From NCBI GenBank assembly GCA_022792815.1, contig JAAWBS010000018.1, positions 1 through 47,748 of the forward strand: 47,748 nucleotides of DNA, given 5' to 3'. This stretch comes from Hungatella sp. GTDB lineage: Bacteria; Bacillota; Clostridia; Lachnospirales; Lachnospiraceae. The notes beneath the pieces were generated by a model. That model had not been told where the DNA came from. It saw only the letters and a list, made by a program, of their open reading frames with translations, and did no database searches. Positions 14,769 through 22,660 of this stretch are shown here, piece by piece. The stretch's first letter is position 1, and every line of letters begins with the position of its first letter. Position numbers and translations under genes: made by a program.

Positions 14769-15845
14769 ATGGCAGAAATCAGATTTGATAAGATATGCAA
14801 GAGCTTTGGAAATGTGAAAGTCATCGAGAACCTGGATTTGACCATCCAAGACGGCTCCTTTACCGTGCTGGTAGGCGCTTCCGGCTGCGGAAAGACCACC
14901 CTGCTTAGGATCATTGCAGGCATCGGCCCTCAGAGCTGCGGACGGCTTTTCATTGGCGGCACGGACGTGACGGCTCTGCCTGCCGGGAAACGCAATATCG
15001 CTCTGGTGTTCCAGAACTACGCCATTTATCCGACCATGAGCACCAGGGGAAACATTGATTTCGGCCTGAAGAACAATAAAGTCCCCAGGGCAGAGCGGGA
15101 TCGGCTGGTCAGCCAGGTGGCGGAGACGGTGGGGCTTACCCCCTATCTTGACCGGAAGCCCAATGAGCTTTCCGGCGGCCAGCGCCAGAGGATCGCCCTG
15201 GCCAGGGCCCTGGTGAAGACACCGGACGTGTTTCTTCTGGATGAGCCCCTTTCAAACCTGGATGCCAAGCTCCGGGTGTCCATGCGCAGCGAGCTGATCG
15301 AACTGCACCACAAGTTAAAGACCACCTTTGTGTACGTGACCCACGATCAGTCGGAAGCCATGGCTATGGCAGATACCATAATCCTGATGGATAAGGGCAG
15401 AATCATGCAGATGGCGCCGCCGGAGGTGATCTATCTGGAGCCGGAGAATGCGTTTACGGCCCAGTTTATCGGCACACCGCCTATGAATATCCTGAAGCTG
15501 GGCGGGGATGGAAGGAGTTTCGGATTTCGTCCGGAGAAAGGCATCCTCTCTCATGAAAGGAGGGAGGGATGTGCTTACTGTGTACCGGGTAGGATCAGCA
15601 CCCGGGAGATGATGGGCTCGGAGACCATCTACAAAGTGGCAGTGAACAGCGGCGTCGGGGATACGGGCTCAGTGATGATTAAATCTCAGGATTACGGGTT
15701 CCGGATCGATGATCGGATATGGATCACAGTGGAGGATGAGTTCCTGTATTTCTTTGACCGAGACGGGATCCGCCTGCGGCCCGGGGACAGGCGGGAGAAG
15801 GCGGCCCTGTTTGCCCAGGTGGAAAAGGAGGCTGCCCATGGCTGA
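14769..15845 (+). CDS. ABC sugar transporter ATP-binding protein, UgpC/MsmK type (358 aa)
   Basis: Energises the sugar importer. Walker A GASGCGKTT (36-44; Ala in place of the usual Pro), Q-loop LVFQNYAIYP, signature LSGGQRQR, Walker B VFLLDEPLSNLD and the switch His in YVTHDQSEAM are all present. A C-terminal regulatory (TOBE-like) part follows, typical of the MalK/UgpC group. Its 3' end overlaps the first permease by 8 nt. Having its own ATPase is notable because many Clostridia share one msmK among several importers. Confidence 0.93.
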   Translation: MAEIRFDKICKSFGNVKVIENLDLTIQDGSFTVLVGASGCGKTTLLRIIAGIGPQSCGRLFIGGTDVTALPAGKRNIALVFQNYAIYPTMSTRGNIDFGLKNNKVPRAERDRLVSQVAETVGLTPYLDRKPNELSGGQRQRIALARALVKTPDVFLLDEPLSNLDAKLRVSMRSELIELHHKLKTTFVYVTHDQSEAMAMADTIILMDKGRIMQMAPPEVIYLEPENAFTAQFIGTPPMNILKLGGDGRSFGFRPEKGILSHERREGCAYCVPGRISTREMMGSETIYKVAVNSGVGDTGSVMIKSQDYGFRIDDRIWITVEDEFLYFFDRDGIRLRPGDRREKAALFAQVEKEAAHG

Positions 15846-16785
15846 CAGATTTTTTCGCAGGAGGGAGCTGACCATCGAGGAACAGCAGATCCGGTCAGCG
15901 AATCCCAGGAAGGAATGGGGAGCCGTGTTAAAGCCCTACTTTCTGCTGGTGCCCACCTTCTGTTTTCTGATCATTTTTACCTATTATCCCCTGGCAAGGC
16001 TTGTGTGGCTCAGTTTCCGCAAGTACAACCTGCTCTCCCAGGATCAGTTTATCGGCCTTCAAAACTACAGGCAGCTGTTTTTTATCAACAAGGACTTCGG
16101 GCCATCGGTGAAGAATACGTTTGTGTATACGGCTGCCAGCGTGACCCTGCTGATCGTTCTGGCTGTGCTGTTCGGGCTTTGGATGCAGGGGGAGAGGAAG
16201 ATAAATTCCCTGGCCAAGAGAGTGATCTTCTTCCCCCATATCGTGGCGGGGGTGTCCATCTCCATGATCTTTGCCTGGCTGATGAACAGCCGAAACGGTC
16301 TCTTCAACCAGCTTCTCATGGCTTGGGGGCTGTCGCCTCTGGAATGGCTGGACAGCTCGGACACGGCTCTTGGGAGTATCGTCGGCATCAATGTGTGGAA
16401 GGGGGTGGGGTATGATACCCTGATCGTCCTGGCGGCGCTGGGTGGGATCTCATCGGAGATCAATGAGGCGGCTGCCCTGGACAATACGCCGTCCCATCGG
16501 CGCCTGTTCTGTATTACACTGCCCATGATCTCCCCGCAGATCTTTTTCCTGCTGGTGACCATCACCATCAGCTCCTTTAAGGTATTTGATCTGGTACGCC
16601 TCCTGACCAACGGCGGCCCCGGATCTTCCACCTATGTGATGGTGCTGTATATCTATCGGTATGCATTCGAGTGGAACCGACAGATCGGATATGCCTGTGC
16701 TGCCGGCGTGGTGCTGCTGCTCATTCTTCTGGTGCTGACGGTGATCTACTTTAAACTGGTGGAGCGGAAAGTCCATTATCAGTAA
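15838..16785 (+). CDS. ABC sugar transporter permease, MalF/UgpA type (315 aa)
   Basis: Six predicted membrane helices, the first at YFLLVPTFCFLIIFTYYPLA. The cytoplasmic coupling loop carries the EAA motif (EINEAAALDNTPSHRRLF..LP). The start is ATG 15838, with AAGGAGG upstream and an overlap with the ATPase gene. The longer open frame reaching back to 15709 is coding sequence of the ATPase in another frame. Forms a heterodimer with the next permease. Confidence 0.92.
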   Translation: MADRFFRRRELTIEEQQIRSANPRKEWGAVLKPYFLLVPTFCFLIIFTYYPLARLVWLSFRKYNLLSQDQFIGLQNYRQLFFINKDFGPSVKNTFVYTAASVTLLIVLAVLFGLWMQGERKINSLAKRVIFFPHIVAGVSISMIFAWLMNSRNGLFNQLLMAWGLSPLEWLDSSDTALGSIVGINVWKGVGYDTLIVLAALGGISSEINEAAALDNTPSHRRLFCITLPMISPQIFFLLVTITISSFKVFDLVRLLTNGGPGSSTYVMVLYIYRYAFEWNRQIGYACAAGVVLLLILLVLTVIYFKLVERKVHYQ

Positions 16786-16797
16786 AGGAGGCAGCAT

Positions 16798-17673
16798 ATG
16801 GAGAATCAATCAAAGACACCTGTGAGCGCCGATATGATCAAGCGGTATACCCGCATAAGAAAGGCGAGGCTGGCGGTCGATTTTGTCCTGAAGCTGGGGA
16901 TGATCTTTGTGTTCCTGTTTCCCTTCTACTGGATGATCGCATCGGCCTTTAAGACCACCTATGAGCTGAACCAGTACCCGCCTACCATGTGGCCTCACAG
17001 GTTTACGCTGGACGGTTTTCGGTCCGTGTTCAGCTACTTTAATCTGTGGCCCTACATCCGCAACACCATTGTCATATCCCTGTCAGTGCTGGTGCTGCAG
17101 ATGATGACCATGATCCCGGCGGCGTACGCATTTGCCAAGATGAAATTCCGGGGCAAGGCCCTGCTGTTTACGCTGGTGCTGGTGGCCCAGATGGTGCCGA
17201 CCCAGCTTACCTTTATCCCCATCTATATCATGTTTTCCAAGGCAAAGATGATCAAGACCCTGTGGCCGCAGATCCTGCCCTTCGGAGCCAGCGCTTACGG
17301 TGTGTTTTTGCTGCGTCAGAGCTTTATGCAGGTAAGTGATGAACTGATCGAGTCGGCGCAGCTGGACAATGCCAGTCTGTGGCAGATCATGTACCGGGTC
17401 ATGCTGCCCATGGCCAAGGCCACCCTGGTGACAGTGCTGCTGCTGTGCTTTATCAACCACTGGAACGGATATTTCTGGCCGTTAGTCATGTGCAACACAG
17501 AGGACGTGAAGCCGATCAGTCTGGTGATCGCCCGGTTAAAGCAGGTGGAGGAAGGGGTGGACTGGGCTGCAGTCATGGCGGGGAACCTGATCCTGACGCT
17601 TCCCACAGCTGCCATGTTCCTTCTCTTCAGCAAGAAGATCATCCGGTCTCTGGCCTACAAGGGGATGAAGTGA
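16798..17673 (+). CDS. ABC sugar transporter permease, MalG/UgpE type (291 aa)
   Basis: Six membrane helices starting at ~residue 25 (FVLKLGMIFVFLFPFYWMIA). The typical periplasmic-side motif is ASAFKTTYELNQYPPTMWP, and the EAA-like loop ELIESAQLDNASLWQIMYRVMLP has Ser in place of the first Ala. AAAGGAGG precedes ATG 16798 and the gene is 12 nt from its partner. Completes the importer. Confidence 0.92.
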   Translation: MENQSKTPVSADMIKRYTRIRKARLAVDFVLKLGMIFVFLFPFYWMIASAFKTTYELNQYPPTMWPHRFTLDGFRSVFSYFNLWPYIRNTIVISLSVLVLQMMTMIPAAYAFAKMKFRGKALLFTLVLVAQMVPTQLTFIPIYIMFSKAKMIKTLWPQILPFGASAYGVFLLRQSFMQVSDELIESAQLDNASLWQIMYRVMLPMAKATLVTVLLLCFINHWNGYFWPLVMCNTEDVKPISLVIARLKQVEEGVDWAAVMAGNLILTLPTAAMFLLFSKKIIRSLAYKGMK

Positions 17674-17708
17674 TCGGTCGAGCCATGAGATGAGAAAGGA
17701 GCGGGGAT

Positions 17709-18353
17709 ATGTGGCGCAGAAGAGAGGAAAAGGGAATCGTTTCGGAGATGACGGACCACCTGGGGGCTCTTTTGCTCTTGAACCTTCTGTGGTGTCTCTG
17801 CTCCCTTCCGGTGGTGACGGCGGGAGCGGCTACGGCAGCCCTTGAACGGACAGTCTTTGATCTGTTGGAGGAGGATCGATCCCGGGTGGCAGGAAAGTTT
17901 TTAAGTTATTTTAAGGCCTTGTTCCGACCGGCCACGGTGCTCTGGCTGTTTTTCCTGTTTGCCGGCGCGGACCTGGCGATCTTAGGTTCCATGGCGGGAA
18001 TCACCGGGGCAGAGACCCTTCTTAACAGTCCGGTGAAGTCTGCCGCTGTGGTGCTGATTAACATGGTGTACTGGTTTGTGATCACCTGGGGATTCCCATT
18101 GACTGCCTACCAGATGGGAGGCTCCCTTTTCAGGACTCTGGGAGAGGGGTTTTCCCTGGCAGTCAGCTTTCCGGGGAAGACCTTTGGCTGTATGGGGATC
18201 GGAGTCTTCATGGTGATTCTCAGTATTTTGTGTCCTCTGGTGTTTCTGGGGACAGCCGGCTGCACTGCCTATCTGTCCTGCCGGATCCTGCATCCGATTA
18301 TCAGAGGGTATCTTAGAGGAGGGCCGGGGATCTCCCCGGAGGAACGAGAGTAA
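17709..18353 (+). CDS. YesL-like membrane protein, DUF624 (214 aa)
   Basis: Four or five membrane helices and the family opening LLLLNLLWCLCSLPVVTAG, followed by ATAALERTVFDLL. These proteins are found in Gram-positive sugar-importer operons, such as the yes/yte rhamnogalacturonan locus of Bacillus; their molecular role is not established. Position between the permeases and the sulfatase fits an accessory role in uptake. GAAAGGAGCGGGG precedes the start. Confidence 0.88.
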   Translation: MWRRREEKGIVSEMTDHLGALLLLNLLWCLCSLPVVTAGAATAALERTVFDLLEEDRSRVAGKFLSYFKALFRPATVLWLFFLFAGADLAILGSMAGITGAETLLNSPVKSAAVVLINMVYWFVITWGFPLTAYQMGGSLFRTLGEGFSLAVSFPGKTFGCMGIGVFMVILSILCPLVFLGTAGCTAYLSCRILHPIIRGYLRGGPGISPEERE

Positions 18354-18445
18354 GCCGGCTGTCATCTGTATGTCAGCGGCAAATGGCATATGAGTGCTTG
18401 GGATGGGCCGGCGGGCGGGATGGCAAGATCCCGGAAGGAGGAAAC

Positions 18446-19927
18446 ATGAGAGAGAAGCCTTTCAATATCATCTGGTTCTGTACGGATCAGCAGCGCTGGG
18501 ATACGATCCACAGTCTGGGGAATCCCTGTATCAGTACGCCCAGCCTGGATCGGCTGGTGGAAGAGGGGGTGGCTTTTACCAGGGCTTATGCCCAGTGTCC
18601 CATCTGTACTCCCAGCCGTGCCAGTTTTCTCACAGGACGTTATCCCAGGAGTACTAAGGCCATCTTTAACGGCAATGAGAAGTTCTCACAGGACGAGAAG
18701 CTGGTCACAAGGCTTCTGGCGGATGCAGGTTATGTCTGCGGCCTGGCGGGAAAGCTCCATCTGACCTCGGCGGAAGGCAGGGTGGAGACGCGGACCGACG
18801 ACGGCTACACCTATTTTCAGTACAGCCACCATCCCCATGACGACTGGCCCGAGGGGGGAAACGCATATCAGAGCTGGCTGAAGGAAAAAGGGCTGCGCTG
18901 GGAGGAGCTTTATGGCGGTAAATATATGACCATGGCCACCTGGCCGCCTAAGACGAACCCTTCTTTCAGCGGAAAGCAGGTGGGAGTGCCGGCAGAGTAT
19001 CATCAGACTACCTGGTGTGTGGAGAAAACCATAGAATTTATCGAACAAAACCGGGGAAGCGGGAAACCGTGGCTGATCAGCGTCAACCCGTTCGATCCCC
19101 ATCCTCCTCTCGACCCGCCCCAGGAATACAAGGACAGACTTAGGACCCGGGACATGCCCCTTCCCCTGTGGAGGGACGGGGAGATGGACAATAAGCCTCC
19201 CCACCAGCAGAAGGACCTGATTCAGGGAGGACAGGACGGGCAGGCGGAGCCCATCGGCAGTCTGACGGAGGAGGAGAAGAGGGAACATTTCCGGGATTAC
19301 TATGCTGAGATCGAACTGATCGACGACCGGCTGGGGCGGCTGATGGACTATCTGGACGAGACCGGTCAGAGGGACCGCACCATCCTGATCTTCATGAGTG
19401 ACCATGGGGAGATGAGCGGGGATCACGGGTTATACTGGAAGGGAGCCTACTTCTATGAGGCATTGGTACATGTGCCTTTGATCGTCTCCTGCCCGGGACT
19501 GTTTCAGGAGGGATTAAGGTGTGACGGTCTGGTGGAGCTGGTGGATATTGCGCCCACTCTGATGGAGGCGGCGGGGCTGGAGATCCCTTATGAGATGCAG
19601 GGGAGAAGTTTTTATAAGATCCTGACGGGAGAGGCGGATCCCCATTATTTTAAGGATGCGGTCTATTCCGAGTTCTACCACTGCCTGAAAGGGACCCACG
19701 AGGATATCAATGCCACCATGTATTTTGACGGGCGGTACAAGCTGGTGTGCTACCACGGCAAAGAGTGGGGAGAGCTCTATGATCTGGAAGAGGATCCGGA
19801 GGAATTCTGTAACCTGTGGGATCAGCCGGAGGCAGCAGGCTTGAAGGCACGGCTTGTGCTAAAGAGCTACAGCAATGCGGTTTTGAGCAATATGGACGAT
19901 TCCATGCACAGGGTGTACAGCTTTTAG
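18446..19927 (+). CDS. Cys-type sulfatase without a signal peptide (493 aa)
   Basis: Arylsulfatase-superfamily hydrolase that removes sulfate from sugars or other esters. The activation motif is CTPSR (54-58), in which Cys54 is converted to formylglycine; in anaerobes this is done by the radical-SAM enzyme anSME, which is not encoded here. Metal ligands are visible in FCTDQQRWD (Asp14) and SDHGEMSGDHG (~318-328), with SRASFLTGRYP after the catalytic Cys. ATG 18446 has GGAGGAAA upstream. The open frame back to 18383 is not family-like. No export signal is present, so desulfation probably follows uptake by the ABC importer of the same operon. Confidence 0.92.
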   Translation: MREKPFNIIWFCTDQQRWDTIHSLGNPCISTPSLDRLVEEGVAFTRAYAQCPICTPSRASFLTGRYPRSTKAIFNGNEKFSQDEKLVTRLLADAGYVCGLAGKLHLTSAEGRVETRTDDGYTYFQYSHHPHDDWPEGGNAYQSWLKEKGLRWEELYGGKYMTMATWPPKTNPSFSGKQVGVPAEYHQTTWCVEKTIEFIEQNRGSGKPWLISVNPFDPHPPLDPPQEYKDRLRTRDMPLPLWRDGEMDNKPPHQQKDLIQGGQDGQAEPIGSLTEEEKREHFRDYYAEIELIDDRLGRLMDYLDETGQRDRTILIFMSDHGEMSGDHGLYWKGAYFYEALVHVPLIVSCPGLFQEGLRCDGLVELVDIAPTLMEAAGLEIPYEMQGRSFYKILTGEADPHYFKDAVYSEFYHCLKGTHEDINATMYFDGRYKLVCYHGKEWGELYDLEEDPEEFCNLWDQPEAAGLKARLVLKSYSNAVLSNMDDSMHRVYSF

Positions 19928-19952
19928 TGGCAACGGGGAGCAATCCTTATCC

Positions 19953-19993
19953 GACCCATCGTCGCAGGCAAGCTTGCGGATGGGTCTTTTTTT
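19953..19993 (+). terminator. Terminator of the sugar/sulfatase operon
   Basis: GACCCATC (19953-19960) pairs with GATGGGTC (19979-19986), with an inner CGCA/TGCG stem and a run of seven T residues. Confidence 0.88.
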
Positions 19994-20015
19994 GTCTGTC
20001 TCTTGTACTGTATTG

Positions 20016-20318
20016 TCTTAAAACGTCTGTTTTTTCATAAAAATCCGATCCATTTCCCCTTTTTTTCGATAGGAAATTATTGATTTTGTCTTTACGGAGG
20101 GAAGCAGAGAGCCGAGGGACTCTTCCGCGGCTGCCAACGCGGCCTGAGGAATGATAGAGAAGGCGGGAAATCTTCCTGAATCAGATCAGACAGCTGTTTT
20201 GCCATAATGATGCGCTTGTCGATTGCATAAAGACCGAATTTAGGGTAAAATTAGTTCTAGAAAGTCCTGGTTTAGTCATAGAATTTAGTTCTAGAAAACT
20301 GAAAGGCAGGAATGATAG
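20016..20318. other. Non-coding gap with possible gene relic and paired TTCTAGAA sites
   Basis: No intact gene. On the minus strand two adjoining frames (about 20250 to 20150, then 20160 to 20016) read like one frameshifted protein (KFGLYAIDKRIIMAKQLSDL, then AALAAAEESLGSLLPSVKTK). I do not recognise it. On the plus strand the 13-mer TTAGTTCTAGAAA occurs twice, at 20251-20263 and 20285-20297, each with a TTCTAGAA core, 34 nt apart and just before the AlbA_2 pseudogene. This spacing could suit a dimeric regulator. Confidence 0.35.
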
Positions 20319-21003
20319 ATGCTTTATACAGATATGCAATTGAAGGAAAAAATCGTAGATATGATGGATTCTTTTGAAAATGAAGTGGTTGAATTTAAAG
20401 AAGCCAGAAGCAATTTTTCATTCAATGACATAGGAAAATACTTTTCTGCTTTGAGCAACGAGGAGAATTTACATGGACTGCCAGAGGCATAGTTGATTTT
20501 TGGAATATCGGATAGTAAAGTGTTTGTTGGAACAGAGTTTAGGAAACAAGGTGGTCTTCAAAATTTAAAACACGGACCGGTCAAAAGAAATCGTAGAGGG
20601 TGCGACGCTGGATGATTTTAGATGGTGAAGCAGTAAAACGCGCAAGAGAATTGTTTTCAAAACGGCAGAATGACCGTAAAAGGGCAAAGGAAATTATCAA
20701 TAATTGTATTGCCCATCAAGATTATAGACTGAGTGGCAAGATAAATGTAGAGGAATTTGAAGAATATTAGATAAAAATTATACTCAGTTGTTGCACTCCA
20801 ATGAAGAATTGGATATACAAACAGTGTTTTTGCTGGACAAGGTTCAAAAGAAGGAAACGATTTCCAGGGAAAGTTTTAAAACACTGAAAAGGCAGGGGCT
20901 TGTGGAGGGAAGATATCCCAATCTTTTGCAGGTTATGAGGAAAGACAGAATGATTGCATCCAAGGGAACAAATCGATATGCGAGATGGTACATAGTAAGA
21001 TAA
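20319..21003 (+). pseudogene. AlbA_2 (Schlafen-like) domain protein, pseudogene
   Basis: The N-terminal frame from ATG 20319 (ENEVVEFKEARSNFSFNDIG, then LIFGISDSKVFVGTEF) is the AlbA_2 putative nucleic-acid/ATP-binding domain. It is broken by TAG at 20490 in place of the Trp that relatives carry. The reading then jumps: a short piece in a second frame (DRSKEIVEGATLDDF), another in a third (EAVKRARELFSKRQNDRKRA, ending INVEEFEEY), and finally the C-terminal winged-helix segment (LDIQTVFLLDKVQKKETISR and on to 21003). Most of the middle is deleted. Full-length relatives are ~450-550 residues. At least four lesions make it clearly inactive. Confidence 0.85.
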
Positions 21004-21103
21004 TAATAATTTTAGGTGAAGAAGTGGTTGCAAATCTGTTTTGACAGCGATGGCCTGAATGGAAATGAAGCTCGGTCTTTGTTTACCTAATAACCGTCCC
21101 CGG

Positions 21104-21132
21104 TTGAAAATCCCCTCCTGGTATGCTAAAAT
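21104..21132 (+). promoter_or_regulatory. Extended -10 promoter for the lipoprotein/hybrid-kinase pair
   Basis: TTGAAA (21104-21109), 17-nt spacer, TAAAAT (21127-21132) preceded by TG (TGCTAAAAT). Start near 21139, about 60 nt before the lipoprotein gene. Confidence 0.75.
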
Positions 21133-21198
21133 GAATGATAGCACAGCAATAATAACAAAAATTATATAGAAAACGACTGCATAATAGGAGGATCACAC

Positions 21199-22653
21199 AT
21201 GAAGACCAGAAGGAGATATTCAAAAAAGATATATATGGCGGCGATTTTGGCAGTTACTCTGACAGGATGTGGAAAAAAGAGCCCTTTAGATCCGGGAAAT
21301 CCGGTTTCTCTGACTGTATGGCATTACTATAACGGGTCACAGCAGGCGGCATTTGACACTCTGGTGGAGGACTTTAACGATACCGTGGGCAAGGAGAAAG
21401 GGATCTATGTGCAGAGCTACAGCCAGGGATCCGTCTCTGATCTGGAGGCGGCCGTGAGGGATTCCATAGGCGGAAAGGTGGGAGCGGCTGCGATGCCGGA
21501 TATTTTCTCCTCCTATGCGGACACCGCCTATGAGGTGGAGCAGGCAGGAGCTCTGGCCAATCTGTCCGATTACCTTGACAAGGAAGAGCTGGGGAAGTAT
21601 GTAGATTCCTATATAGAAGAAGGCTGTATCGCTGTGGACGGAAGTCTGAGAATATTTCCCACGGCAAAGTCCACGGAGATTATGATGATCAACAGGACGG
21701 ACTGGGAACCCTTTGCAGAGGCCACAGGCGCATCGCTGGAGGACCTAAAGACCATGGAAGGGGTCGCTGCCACGGCGAAGGCCTATTATGAGTGGACGGA
21801 CGGACAGACTCCCGATGTGGAGGGAGACGGTCAGGCCTTTTACGGCAGGGATGCCATGGCAAATTATTTTATCATCGGACTCCAGCAGCTGGGCGTGGAG
21901 ATCTTTCATGTGGAGAACGGTCAGCTGACAATCAACACACCCAAGGAGGAGCTTCATCGCCTCTGGGATAACTATTACATACCCATGGTCAAGGGATACT
22001 TTGGGGCTTACGGCTCCTTCCGCTCCGATGATGTGAAGACGGGCGAGCTCCTGGCCTATACCGGTTCCACCTCATCTGCCATGTATTTTCCAAACCAGGT
22101 AGAGTTGGAGGACAAGAGCTATCCCATCGACTATATCGTGATGATGGCCCCTGTGTTCGAGGGAGGCAGACCCTATGCCGTGCAGCAGGGAGCAGGGATG
22201 GTAGTCAGCAAATCGGACGAGAAACACGAGTATGCGTCAGTAGAGTTTCTGAAATGGTTTACCGAGACAGAGAATAATCTGCAGTTTGGCTGTGTATCCG
22301 GTTATCTGCCGGTGCTCAAGGAGGCAAACAGCCGCGAGAAGCTGGATCAGGTGATCGCGGACCAGCAGCTGACCGTAGCACCTAAGACCTATGACTGTCT
22401 GACCACGATCTTTCAGGAGATGGATGGACTGACCTTATATACCAACAAGAGTTTTGAAAACGGTTCGGCGGCGAGAAAGGTGCTGGAATACCATTTGGCG
22501 GATCAGGCGGCGGCGGACCGGGCGGCAGTGGTGTCTGCCATGGAGCAGGGAAAGACCCTGGAGGAGGCCGCGGCCCCCTATGTGACAGAAGAAGCCTTTA
22601 ATGAATGGTATGATTCTTTCTGCAGTGCGCTCGGTCAAGGGGCAGGCAAGTAG
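21199..22653 (+). CDS. Extracellular solute-binding lipoprotein (484 aa), likely sensor partner
   Basis: Family 1 sugar-binding fold with lipobox LTGC (acyl-Cys24) and the opening strand SLTVWHYYNGSQQAAFDTLV. Later parts (GDGQAFYGRDAMANYF and SVEFLKWFTETENNLQFGCV) are typical of the family. No permease or ATPase genes follow. Instead the next gene, 8 nt downstream, is a membrane hybrid kinase with an extracellular Cache-like domain. This suggests a binding protein that presents ligand to the kinase rather than to a transporter. AGGAGG precedes ATG 21199. Confidence 0.9.
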   Translation: MKTRRRYSKKIYMAAILAVTLTGCGKKSPLDPGNPVSLTVWHYYNGSQQAAFDTLVEDFNDTVGKEKGIYVQSYSQGSVSDLEAAVRDSIGGKVGAAAMPDIFSSYADTAYEVEQAGALANLSDYLDKEELGKYVDSYIEEGCIAVDGSLRIFPTAKSTEIMMINRTDWEPFAEATGASLEDLKTMEGVAATAKAYYEWTDGQTPDVEGDGQAFYGRDAMANYFIIGLQQLGVEIFHVENGQLTINTPKEELHRLWDNYYIPMVKGYFGAYGSFRSDDVKTGELLAYTGSTSSAMYFPNQVELEDKSYPIDYIVMMAPVFEGGRPYAVQQGAGMVVSKSDEKHEYASVEFLKWFTETENNLQFGCVSGYLPVLKEANSREKLDQVIADQQLTVAPKTYDCLTTIFQEMDGLTLYTNKSFENGSAARKVLEYHLADQAAADRAAVVSAMEQGKTLEEAAAPYVTEEAFNEWYDSFCSALGQGAGK

Positions 22654-22660
22654 AGGCGAG

